From: an uncultured bacterium
GTDB taxonomy: Bacteria; Cyanobacteriota; Vampirovibrionia; Gastranaerophilales; Gastranaerophilaceae
Reading direction: 5' to 3'
DNA: 16,982 nucleotides
NCBI GenBank assembly: GCA_949288685.1
Contig: CASELB010000126.1
Location: forward strand, 1-16,982
A program made the position numbers and the translations under genes. Within the stretch, counting starts at the first letter, position 1, and every line of letters starts with the position of its first letter. This document shows positions 1-6,556 of the stretch, piece after piece. The notes beneath the pieces are model-generated. The model saw nothing but the letters and a program-made list of their open reading frames with translations. It was not told the DNA's origin and did not search any database.

Positions 1-105
1 TACACGGAGTATCTACATGTTTCTTTACGGCACGTTTTTATGTTTTCTTTAACCTTTTTCGCTAAAGTTTTACATTTGTTTACAAATCTCTCCCACCCTC
101 CGCCC

Positions 106-130
106 TCCTCTAAACAGAGGATATTTTTTT
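106..130 (+). terminator. Putative intrinsic terminator of an upstream unit
   Basis: A 6-bp perfect stem (TCCTCT at 106-111 with AGAGGA at 116-121) closes an AAAC loop and is followed by seven T at 124-130. This is a short but classical Rho-independent terminator reading on the plus strand. It presumably ends a gene lying left of the window. No convincing coding end is visible in bases 1-105, which are pyrimidine-rich. Confidence 0.55.
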
Positions 131-185
131 CTAATATTAAAGTCCGAATAAGTTTATGCCGTAAACATTATTGAAGGAGAAGCAA

Positions 186-506
186 ATGTCTAAATCAAAC
201 CACAATCAACAATTTATGATTCTTGATGATTTTAAACCTGAAACGGTTATTGATTCTTTTAACAAATGTATAAAAAAATCAGATTGTGAATATATGAGTG
301 TAGACATTTCTTTTCTTAATGTAATGGATGCAATGCGTGTATCAACTTTATGTGCGGCAAATCATTACGTTAAATATCCTAACGGTAAAATTAACTGGTA
401 TGTATCTTCCCCTCAGGTCGAGTGTTTTTCAAAAGCACTAAATCTCGGTAATTCTAAATATCTGGTCAAAAATAATAACACAAGACGCCTCAAAGAGGCA
501 AAATAG
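186..506 (+). CDS. Small STAS-like domain protein (106 aa), hypothetical
   Basis: No named family is certain. The ATG at 186 is chosen because AAGGAG (174-179) lies six bases upstream; an in-frame TTG at 171 would sit inside that site. The middle of the protein (residues about 36-95) has a STAS-like layout: a hydrophobic strand SVDISFL, then Asp-Ala (48-49) at a helix start, a second strand around INWYVS, and a late LNLGNS turn. STAS domains occur in anti-sigma-factor antagonists, where the equivalent position is usually a phosphorylated Ser or Thr. Here it is Ala49, so classical phospho-regulation would not work. There is no signal peptide or membrane segment, so the protein is probably cytosolic. 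It stands alone between two terminators. The STAS assignment is inferred from pattern only; the protein may belong to a lineage-restricted family. Confidence 0.75.
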   Translation: MSKSNHNQQFMILDDFKPETVIDSFNKCIKKSDCEYMSVDISFLNVMDAMRVSTLCAANHYVKYPNGKINWYVSSPQVECFSKALNLGNSKYLVKNNNTRRLKEAK

Positions 507-521
507 CACATAATAAATAAA

Positions 522-548
522 ACCCGGGAGTGATTTAACCTCCCGGGT
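522..548. terminator. Bidirectional terminator between convergent genes
   Basis: A 9-bp perfect GC-rich stem (ACCCGGGAG at 522-530 with CTCCCGGGT at 540-548) encloses a 9-nt loop. The T-rich run is better on the minus strand (reading left from 521, TTTATTTATTA) than on the plus strand (AATTTCG). It can therefore end both the STAS-like gene from the left and the marR-emrA unit from the right. A second perfect inverted repeat (AATTTCG 549-555 with CGAAATT 562-568) directly abuts it, giving tandem hairpins. Confidence 0.7.
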
Positions 549-607
549 AATTTCGTTGGCTCGAAATTAAGATGTTTGCAGAGTAAATAGTGTGAGAATT
601 GTGGAAT

Positions 608-1579
608 TCACTTGGTTTTAATCTTTGTTATAACAGATAGTCCGGGTAAAAGCGTATAGCCGCTCATATCTTCATCAAACAGGATTTTAACCGGTACACG
701 TTGGACTATTTTTACAAATGAACCTACGGCATTTTCCGGCGGGAATAAACTTGCTTTAGCACCGCTGCTTTTTTGGATTGTGTCAATTTTACCTTTAAAT
801 ACCTTCCCTGGAATTGCATCAATTTTTATTTCAACCGGCATATCTTTTTTCATTCCGTCAATTTGTGTTTCTTTATAGTTTGCAACGACCCATAATTCGT
901 CAGGTACAAGTGTAAATAAAGGTGTTCCCGGTTGAACAAGCATACCTTTTTCTACTTTTCTGTTAACCACTGTACCATCCTGCGGAGCTATTATATCAGT
1001 ATATTCAAGCGCAAGAGCCGCCTGATCCATTTGAGCTTTTAAGGCTGCTAAGTCAGCATCTGCAACATTTGAGCCGTCTTTTGAGAACAACGATTGCTCG
1101 GCATTTGTTAATTTTGCTTTTGCTGATTCAAGTTTTGTTTCTGCCTTGTCTAAAGTTTGCTTTGAAACAGCACCTGCGGCATAAAGTTTTGTATATCTTT
1201 CGACATCGGTTTGTGCCAGCGCGATTTCTGAATTCGCCGCATCCAGCGAGGCTTTTGCATTTTGCTGGTTAAGCAATGCTTTTTCATACATTGCTTTCGC
1301 TTTGTCGTGTGCTACGATATAATCCCGCTTATCAATTCTTGCAACAACAGCTCCAGCCTTAACCGGTTTGTTGTCTTCGACCAGCACTTCCACTATTTCA
1401 CCGGATACCTTCGGGGCAACCGATACCGTTACAGTTTCCACGTAGGCATCATCCGTAGACTGGTATTTTGACATTTCATATACGGTAAAACTTATTATTA
1501 TTGCAGCGATTATTGCTAAAAATATTGTTACCTGTTTTTTTATACGAAACTTGCTTTTTATATGTAAATTTTCACTCAT
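608..1579 (-). CDS. HlyD/EmrA-type membrane fusion protein of an efflux system
   Basis: This is a periplasmic adaptor of a tripartite efflux or type I secretion pump, 323 aa, typical of EmrA. A short cytosolic N-terminus is followed by one membrane helix (about residues 17-34). Next comes a split biotinyl-lipoyl-like barrel: the first half is TDDAYVETVTVSVAPKVSG and following (about 42-82), the second half starts near IIAPQDGTVV (196-205). The Ala/Lys/Glu-rich coiled-coil hairpin between them (about 90-193) is where such proteins contact TolC. The C-terminal beta domain carries GSFVKIVQRVPVKI (286-299), which is characteristic of the EmrA branch. It lies 15 bp after marR, with AGGA nine bases before the ATG, so the two are almost certainly co-transcribed. 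The expected partner EmrB (an MFS pump) is not next to it. The divergent TolC-like gene is the probable outer-membrane partner. Substrate unknown. Confidence 0.9.
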   Translation of the reverse strand: MSENLHIKSKFRIKKQVTIFLAIIAAIIISFTVYEMSKYQSTDDAYVETVTVSVAPKVSGEIVEVLVEDNKPVKAGAVVARIDKRDYIVAHDKAKAMYEKALLNQQNAKASLDAANSEIALAQTDVERYTKLYAAGAVSKQTLDKAETKLESAKAKLTNAEQSLFSKDGSNVADADLAALKAQMDQAALALEYTDIIAPQDGTVVNRKVEKGMLVQPGTPLFTLVPDELWVVANYKETQIDGMKKDMPVEIKIDAIPGKVFKGKIDTIQKSSGAKASLFPPENAVGSFVKIVQRVPVKILFDEDMSGYTLLPGLSVITKIKTK

Positions 1580-1594
1580 TTTCTTCTATCCTGC

Positions 1595-2056
1595 TTAAAT
1601 CTGGGTTTTTATAATTTTGCCAAGGGCTGTTTGTATTTTTTTTAAGGTTTCACAGGCCCTGTCAACCTCACTCTCCGGAACCTCGTTATGTATTACTTCC
1701 AAATTTTTTCTTATGTTGTCTGTAATATTTTTAAGAGTTTCCTCTCCTTTTAATGTTAATGTAATTTGTTTTATAGGGCGATTGTTTCTTGTTACCAGCG
1801 CTCTTTGAATAAATCCTTTTTTCTCAAGTGTTTCAACAAGTCTGCCGGTATTTGCCCTGTCTTTAAGTATTAGTTTTGCTAAATCCCTCTGGCATATTTC
1901 CGGATTACAATAAATTACATCAAGCACTGCAAACTCGTCTATTGTTACAGGATAGTTTTTCGCGTTGAAGAACTGTGCTCCGTATAGCTGAAAACATTTG
2001 GCAGTTAGTATAAGTTCATAATATAGTGAATCTGTATAATGTTTGTTCTCATTCAT
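1595..2056 (-). CDS. MarR-family transcriptional regulator
   Basis: A 153-aa protein with the MarR winged helix-turn-helix at about residues 38-105. The helix pair ICQRDLAKLILKDRANTGRLVETLEKKGFI is followed by a wing (RALVTRNNRPIKQITLT) with the usual basic residues, then LKGEE. Flanking N- and C-terminal helices form the expected dimerisation region. MarR proteins usually repress divergent or downstream efflux genes and release DNA on binding small aromatic or phenolic ligands. It is the first gene of the marR-emrA unit and faces the TolC-like gene across a 138-bp region holding a perfect palindrome of MarR-operator size. Autorepression and co-control of both efflux genes are therefore likely. 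The inducer cannot be deduced. Confidence 0.92.
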   Translation of the reverse strand: MNENKHYTDSLYYELILTAKCFQLYGAQFFNAKNYPVTIDEFAVLDVIYCNPEICQRDLAKLILKDRANTGRLVETLEKKGFIQRALVTRNNRPIKQITLTLKGEETLKNITDNIRKNLEVIHNEVPESEVDRACETLKKIQTALGKIIKTQI

Positions 2057-2093
2057 AATTCAAATCTTAATTCAAATATGTTGCTTTTATTAC

Positions 2094-2120
2094 ATGTTGC
2101 ATTTGCAACATATTTATGTT
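2094..2120. promoter_or_regulatory. Probable MarR operator, overlapping palindromes
   Basis: Between the divergent marR and TolC-like genes lies an 18-bp perfect inverted repeat: ATGTTGCA (2094-2101), TT, TGCAACAT (2104-2111). A second perfect repeat overlaps its right arm: AACATA (2107-2112), TT, TATGTT (2115-2120). An extra ATGTTGC half-site sits at 2078-2084, 16 bp left of the first arm. Size, symmetry and position match known MarR-family operators. Binding by the adjacent regulator is inferred. I could not assign clean -35/-10 elements for either direction, but any promoter here would overlap the palindromes. Confidence 0.75.
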
Positions 2121-2194
2121 ACCATTAATTTTAAATTAATGCAAGTATTTTTTATAAAAAAATAATGCTAAAATATTTAAATAAGGATTTTGTG

Positions 2195-3643
2195 ATGAAG
2201 AAAGTAATAGCTGTTTTAATAATTTTATCCTTTAGTTATATGAATACATTGCCGGTTTTTGCCGCTGCAAAGGTTGAGAAGGCAAAGATTGAAACCGTGC
2301 AGGATAAGCAGCCGGTAAAAAAAATGACACGGGCTGAAAAACGTGCACGGAAGAAGGCAGAGAAAGAGGCTAAAAAAATTAAACAGGCTAAAAATAAACT
2401 TGACTATATTAATATGCCGTGGTTTGAACAGTTTAATGATGACTACTTAAACGGTTATATAGTAAAAGCGGTTATGAATAACAAAGATGCACAGATGGCG
2501 ACTATTGCGGTTGATGAGTATTATCAGGCTGCGCGTGCGCAGCTTGCGGGAGAGCTGCCGACGGTTAATGCCGGCTTTTTGCCTGCATATTCTCAGAGTG
2601 ACAGGTTAGGACCTTATGACGGCTGGTTCTTCGGGCTGCCTATCCTTGTTAATTATGAAGCGGATTTGTTTTTAAAAAATCATGACAAAACAAAATCATC
2701 AAAAAAAGTATATGAAGCCTCTATTATAGATGAACGTGCGGCATACATTAGTGTTGCATCAACTGTTGCAAGCGTGTATTTCAATATTGTAAAACTTGAT
2801 GAGGTTATTGATATTCAGGAAGAGATTGTTGAATTAAGAAAAGAAATATTTGAATTAATGCAAATTTCTAATGAGGAAGGTATTGTATCAACTTCCGACC
2901 TTGTAAAAGCCCACAAGTCTTATGTTTCAGGTCAGACGGATTTAACAAACTTAAAGAAAAACCGTTCAATGCTTTTAAATCAACTTGCGGTGCTGATTGG
3001 CGAAAGTTCTGATAAGGCGGAAAATTTTGAGCGTGCGCAATATTCCGATATAAAATTTGCCGGTACTATTCCTGCAGAAATTCCGTCTGTTGTTATTACA
3101 AAACGTCCGGATTTTATGAAAGCCGAAAAAATGGTTGAAAAATCAGGTATTGATGTTCGTGTTGCGCGAAAAGAATTTTTGCCGTCTATAAATATAGGCG
3201 GTTTCGGGTTGTTTAATGCAAATGATCTCGGAAGCCTGTTTACGACAAACAATCTAATCTGGGGATTAAGCGGCGGTATTGTGGCAAATTTATTTACCGG
3301 CGGACGTAAAGTTGCTAATTTAAAAATGAAAAAAGCAGAGTATGAGCGCATTCTTAAAAACTATGAAAAAACAAACCTCGTTGCAATTCAGGAAATAAAT
3401 GATTCTATGGTTTCAATCAAGAATGACCGTAAAAAATTTGATGATAATACAAAGATATTGAAGCTGGAAATTCAGGATTATAAATTGGCGGAGCTTAAAT
3501 ATGAGACCGGAATAATCTCAAAACTGGATTTAAATCAGATGAAAGAAAATCTCCTTGATGTTAATAAACTTATTGTGGATAATAATTGCGAATTGTGGGT
3601 TGATTATATATCACTGTATAAAGCAACCGGAACGAATTTATAA
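2195..3643 (+). CDS. TolC/NodT-like outer-membrane efflux protein
   Basis: Outer-membrane channel of a tripartite efflux system, 482 aa from the chosen start. The ATG at 2195 is preferred over the in-frame ATG at 2165 because AAGGA (2183-2187) sits seven bases upstream and the protein then opens with a clean signal peptide (MKKVIAVLIILSF to about VFAAA, residue 25). There is no lipobox Cys, unlike many NodT-type lipoproteins. The outer-membrane-efflux repeat appears twice: the first half around YEADLFLKN (154-162), the second starting at RPDFMKAEKMV (304) with FLPSINIGG (328-336) and FTGGRK (367-372). Long helical stretches follow each. Oddly, residues 38-68 form a very Lys/Arg-rich stretch directly after the signal peptide. 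It is divergent from marR-emrA, supporting a joint pump with the EmrA-like protein. Confidence 0.9.
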   Translation: MKKVIAVLIILSFSYMNTLPVFAAAKVEKAKIETVQDKQPVKKMTRAEKRARKKAEKEAKKIKQAKNKLDYINMPWFEQFNDDYLNGYIVKAVMNNKDAQMATIAVDEYYQAARAQLAGELPTVNAGFLPAYSQSDRLGPYDGWFFGLPILVNYEADLFLKNHDKTKSSKKVYEASIIDERAAYISVASTVASVYFNIVKLDEVIDIQEEIVELRKEIFELMQISNEEGIVSTSDLVKAHKSYVSGQTDLTNLKKNRSMLLNQLAVLIGESSDKAENFERAQYSDIKFAGTIPAEIPSVVITKRPDFMKAEKMVEKSGIDVRVARKEFLPSINIGGFGLFNANDLGSLFTTNNLIWGLSGGIVANLFTGGRKVANLKMKKAEYERILKNYEKTNLVAIQEINDSMVSIKNDRKKFDDNTKILKLEIQDYKLAELKYETGIISKLDLNQMKENLLDVNKLIVDNNCELWVDYISLYKATGTNL

Positions 3644-3660
3644 GTTCATTTAAAAAATAC

Positions 3661-3688
3661 TTGTAATTTAATTATCTTATATTACAAT
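3661..3688 (+). promoter_or_regulatory. Sigma-70-type promoter before the 84-aa orphan gene
   Basis: TTGTAA (3661-3666), a 16-bp spacer and TACAAT (3683-3688) match the -35 consensus at 4 of 6 and the -10 consensus at 5 of 6. It lies 36 bp before the ATG at 3725, so it plausibly starts transcription of that gene separately from the TolC-like gene. Confidence 0.5.
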
Positions 3689-3724
3689 GATTAAACGGAG
3701 ATTTTAAAAGGGTAGCCCCGCTTT

Positions 3725-3979
3725 ATGGAAGAGAACAAAAATTTGCGCTCAGGCGCTGTTGATACGAGTGATATTTTATACGCAGAAGGAAGTAATTTAC
3801 CGTTGTTCTATAACAGCCGGTATGACTTGGGCAAACATTTGACGGCGCTTGAACCTGAAACCTCTGTTAATACCGACGGGCATTTTACGCTCGCAAGGAT
3901 GAATATTTCAACCAAAAATATTACTCCGCCGGAAATTAATATCAGCAAGCCTAAAAGAAATTTCTTGTTTATAAAATAA
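3725..3979 (+). CDS. Hypothetical small protein (84 aa), lineage-specific
   Basis: I do not recognise this protein. It has 84 residues, with no signal peptide, membrane helix or Cys. The N-terminal half is acidic and polar (MEENKNLRSGAVDTSDILYAEG). The C-terminus is basic and proline-containing (ISKPKRNFLFIK). It looks loosely structured. The coding case rests on an upstream promoter at 3661-3688, an ORF that fills the gap between two real genes, and codon use like its neighbours. Against it, the ribosome site is weak: AAGGG around 3708-3712 lies some 12 bases from the ATG and could pair with the CCCC just after it. No terminator separates it from the next gene, although that gene appears to have its own extended -10 element. 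Function unknown. Confidence 0.55.
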   Translation: MEENKNLRSGAVDTSDILYAEGSNLPLFYNSRYDLGKHLTALEPETSVNTDGHFTLARMNISTKNITPPEINISKPKRNFLFIK

Positions 3980-4027
3980 GTATATTTTTCTGAGTCTTTT
4001 CTCTTGTAGAATTTTATTAATTTTTCA

Positions 4028-4036
4028 TGTTAGAAT
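4028..4036 (+). promoter_or_regulatory. Extended -10 promoter for the kinase-like/ABC ATPase pair
   Basis: TGT TAGAAT (4028-4036) is an extended -10 element (TGn plus a 5-of-6 hexamer) 25 bp before the ATG at 4062. No good -35 lies at the right distance, which is tolerated for extended -10 promoters. AAGGA (4049-4053) then provides the ribosome site eight bases before the start. Confidence 0.45.
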
Positions 4037-4061
4037 ACTTGTATTAATAAGGATTTAAATA

Positions 4062-5147
4062 ATGGACTTTAGAAGAATTCTAAACAAAAACAATTCAATA
4101 GATATAGAAACCTGTTTGCCGTACGGTCTTATCATAGTTTCGCCGGAGGGTATGATTTCCTGGGTTAATGAACAATTTTTAAACGATATGGAAACAGAGA
4201 AAGATATAGTTATTGCTTCGCATATTAACATATTTTTTGAAGACGGTTTTGCGGCAATAGAGCGTTCCGCAAAATCATCAGCGAAAGAATTTATAAAAAG
4301 AGAGTCATCAAAAGAAACTTTTGAAGTTTTAGCAAAAGAAGTAGACTACGGATACGTTGCCGATATTCGCAGAACAACGCAAAAAACTCAGATTAGCACG
4401 TTTTCGGCAGTTGATGATATTGCTAATAAGAATAAAAATAATTTGATAGTAAAAATTGCAAATGATATAAAAGCTCCGCTGCAGTCTATTATGGGGTTTT
4501 CTCAGGCTCTTCTTGACGGTTTGGGCGGTGCAATAAACGAAAAACAAGAAAAATACACAAAAATTATTTACAAAAATTCGGATGAGTTATTGTATTTGAC
4601 TGATAAATTTACCGAACTTGCAAAGTCTGAAATGGATTTGATTGAAAAAGATTACAAAGTTCTTGATGTTGTTAACCTTATACAATCTACTGTAAGGTTT
4701 ACAGAACAGCTCCATAAAGATGAAGCTGTGGAAATTAAATTTGAAACGGATCCCGCTATCCGTAAAACTTTTCATGCCGATGAAAACGGGATTAAACTTG
4801 CAGTGCAAAATATACTTGAGGCTGTGTTAAGGTATATGGATTTAGGTAATATTAGCGTAGTTCTTTCAATTCCGCCGACTCATATACTTGAAGAAGCATC
4901 GCTTAATAACGGTTTGTTAGTATCAATTATTTGCAGCGGGTTTAGTTTATCAGAGACAGAACTTAATACGATTTTTAACCCTTATACAAATGCAGAGGGA
5001 GTTTCAAAACGTTTTATTGCGCGTTCTATTGCGCTTACGTTTGTGAAAAACATTATAAACGGAATGTCCGGACAAATCTGGGTAACATCGGAAGTTTTAA
5101 AGAATACTACATTTAATATTTTAATTCCTATAAACGAGAGAGATTAA
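4062..5147 (+). CDS. PAS plus histidine-kinase-like protein, apparent pseudokinase
   Basis: A 361-aa soluble protein with the architecture of a PAS-containing sensor histidine kinase. Residues about 15-105 are PAS-like (LPYGLIIVSPEGMISWVNEQF), about 125-195 match the HisKA dimerisation hairpin, and 230-358 match the HATPase_c fold. By eye the catalytic motifs have all changed. The H-box (usually SHELRTPL) reads ANDIKAPL, with Asn134 at the phospho-acceptor His. The N-box NLLSNAIKF reads NILEAVLRY, so the second Mg-binding Asn is Ala254. The G1 box DTGIGI reads CSGFSL. The G2 glycines are gone (RSIALTFVKN). Flanking scaffold residues such as IFNPY and GQIWVTSE are kept. The reading frame is intact, so this looks like a selected pseudokinase rather than a decaying gene. 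It ends one base before the ABC ATPase start, implying joint transcription and coupled translation. No membrane segment or adjacent response regulator. A sensory or scaffold role is inferred. Confidence 0.85.
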   Translation: MDFRRILNKNNSIDIETCLPYGLIIVSPEGMISWVNEQFLNDMETEKDIVIASHINIFFEDGFAAIERSAKSSAKEFIKRESSKETFEVLAKEVDYGYVADIRRTTQKTQISTFSAVDDIANKNKNNLIVKIANDIKAPLQSIMGFSQALLDGLGGAINEKQEKYTKIIYKNSDELLYLTDKFTELAKSEMDLIEKDYKVLDVVNLIQSTVRFTEQLHKDEAVEIKFETDPAIRKTFHADENGIKLAVQNILEAVLRYMDLGNISVVLSIPPTHILEEASLNNGLLVSIICSGFSLSETELNTIFNPYTNAEGVSKRFIARSIALTFVKNIINGMSGQIWVTSEVLKNTTFNILIPINERD

Positions 5148-5148
5148 T

Positions 5149-6195
5149 ATGGCTGGTGTTGAACTTAAAAGTGTAAAAAAAAGTTATGACGGAAAACATA
5201 ACGTCATAGACGGGATTGATGTAAGTATAAAAGATAAGGAATTTGTTGTAATTGTCGGTTCTTCGGGATGCGGCAAGTCTACAATTCTAAGGATGATAGC
5301 CGGTCTGGAAGATATATCCGGCGGAGAAATCATTATCGGAGACAAAGTAGTGAATACTCTTCACCCCAAAGACAGGGATATTGCCTTTGTATTTCAGAAC
5401 TATGCGTTGTATCCTCATATGAGTGTATATGATAATATGGCATTCGGGCTTAAAATGCGCAAATATAAAAAAGCAGAAATTAAACAAAAGGTTGAAGAAG
5501 CGGCAGAAATTTTAGGGCTAAAATCATATCTTAACCGTAAACCCAAACAGTTATCAGGCGGACAGAGACAAAGAGTTGCACTTGGGCGTGCAATTGTTCG
5601 CGACCCGAAAGTGTTTCTTATGGATGAGCCGTTGTCTAATCTTGATGCAAATTTGCGTGTAAAAATGCGTTCTGAGATTAAAAAGCTGCATAAAAAACTT
5701 GAAACCACTTTTATTTATGTAACGCACGATCAGACAGAAGCTCTTACTATGGGAGACCGGATAATGGTTCTTGATAAAGGGGTTGTTCAACAATTTGATA
5801 CGCCGGAAAATATTTATAATAAGCCTAAAAATAAGTTTGTTGCAGGATTTCTCGGACAAATGAATTTCATTAATTCGGAAGTAAATGACGACGGTATAAT
5901 TATCAATAATTGTAAAATTAGCCTTGATGATAGTATTATGAAACGTCTTGACGGCATGCACGAGGTTATTATAGGTATAAGACCGGAGTCAATGGACGGA
6001 AATGAATATAAAATAAAAATTACACCCGAGATTACAGAATTAACAGGCAGTAATAAAAATATTTATTTTAAATTAAACGGTGTCGATTGTCAGACAATTG
6101 TACCTGCGGAAACAAATATAGAGCGCGGATATAGTATAGGAATTGATGTTAAAGATTTGTATTTCTTCGATAGCTTTTCAGGTGCGGCGATTTAA
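5149..6195 (+). CDS. Sugar-type ABC transporter ATPase (UgpC/MsmX/MalK family)
   Basis: A 348-aa ATP-binding subunit of a CUT1-type carbohydrate or polyol importer, acting at the inner face of the cytoplasmic membrane. All motifs are intact: Walker A GSSGCGKST (37-45), Q-loop Gln83, signature LSGGQRQR (135-142), Walker B VFLMDEP (155-161), D-loop SNLD (163-166) and switch His193 in THDQTEA. Residues from about 235 form the OB/TOBE regulatory domain, including GIRPESM. Its closest relatives in style are MsmX, UgpC and MalK. No permease or binding protein adjoins it, which is the usual situation for a shared ATPase serving several importers. It begins one base after the pseudokinase gene with only a weak GAGAG ribosome site, so its translation probably depends on the upstream gene. 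The transported sugar cannot be deduced. Confidence 0.95.
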   Translation: MAGVELKSVKKSYDGKHNVIDGIDVSIKDKEFVVIVGSSGCGKSTILRMIAGLEDISGGEIIIGDKVVNTLHPKDRDIAFVFQNYALYPHMSVYDNMAFGLKMRKYKKAEIKQKVEEAAEILGLKSYLNRKPKQLSGGQRQRVALGRAIVRDPKVFLMDEPLSNLDANLRVKMRSEIKKLHKKLETTFIYVTHDQTEALTMGDRIMVLDKGVVQQFDTPENIYNKPKNKFVAGFLGQMNFINSEVNDDGIIINNCKISLDDSIMKRLDGMHEVIIGIRPESMDGNEYKIKITPEITELTGSNKNIYFKLNGVDCQTIVPAETNIERGYSIGIDVKDLYFFDSFSGAAI

Positions 6196-6204
6196 GTCTG
6201 CGGT

Positions 6205-6233
6205 TTGATAATATAAAATTTATATGATACGAT
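6205..6233 (+). promoter_or_regulatory. Strong promoter for the small exported protein
   Basis: TTGATA (6205-6210, 5 of 6) and TACGAT (6228-6233, 4 of 6) are separated by exactly 17 bp, with a TGn extension (6225-6227) before the -10. An AAGGAGG ribosome site at 6252-6258 follows, four bases before the ATG at 6263. The gene is probably well expressed and independent of the ABC ATPase. Confidence 0.65.
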
Positions 6234-6262
6234 AAGAGAGTTAAGAAACACAAGGAGGAAAT

Positions 6263-6550
6263 ATGAAAAAGATATTATCAGCAATGATTTTGTCAGGATT
6301 ATTATTAACAATGGCTCCTGCAATGGCAGAAGGTACTCACGGTACTAACGGAGAAGTTTCATTAAAATCTGTTGGTGCGGGTGCATTGTCGTTATTAATA
6401 TGGCCGGGTTTGGGACAAATTGTTAACGGTCAAAGTGATGAAAAAGTTATTACTCACGCTCTGTTAGGCTTGACAATCTTGTTCAGATTCTGGTCTTGCT
6501 ACGACGGTATCGTTGACAGACAGGGCGGTGTTTGGAAAAACAGAATATAA
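6263..6550 (+). CDS. Small exported membrane protein with PGLGQ motif (95 aa)
   Basis: No specific function is recognisable. A clear Sec signal peptide, MKKILSAMILSGLLLTMAPAMA (1-22), ends at an AMA-EG cleavage site. The mature part has two hydrophobic segments, about 36-54 and 61-79. They are joined by a turn, IWPGLGQIVNGQ (46-57). A Pro-Gly-x-Gly-Gln turn between hydrophobic stretches recalls TM2-like and DUF5683-like small membrane proteins. The tail is WSCYDGIVDRQGGVWKNRI. The protein probably sits in the envelope. A strong promoter and perfect Shine-Dalgarno suggest high expression as a single-gene unit, or with the tiny ORF that follows seven bases later. The start is certain because of signal peptide and ribosome site. 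Confidence 0.85.
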   Translation: MKKILSAMILSGLLLTMAPAMAEGTHGTNGEVSLKSVGAGALSLLIWPGLGQIVNGQSDEKVITHALLGLTILFRFWSCYDGIVDRQGGVWKNRI

Positions 6551-6556
6551 ACATAT

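Noticed and set aside
76..88. The 13-mer TTGTTTACAAATC occurs here and again at 6804-6816.
   Set aside because: Flanking sequence does not match, neither copy sits in a similar promoter context, and a single shared AT-rich 13-mer in 17 kb is weak evidence of a site.
1..173. A plus-strand frame open from the window edge to a TGA at 172-174.
   Set aside because: It runs through a terminator hairpin and T-run and gives an implausible His/Phe/Ser/Pro-rich peptide, so it is not treated as the end of an upstream gene.
1069..1471. Plus-strand open frames inside the EmrA-like gene.
   Set aside because: They lie antisense to a protein with clear family motifs, lack ribosome sites and give no recognisable product.
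2165..2194. Alternative start at ATG 2165 for the TolC-like protein.
   Set aside because: It has no ribosome site and would put ten extra residues ahead of a canonical signal peptide, whereas ATG 2195 has AAGGA at good spacing.
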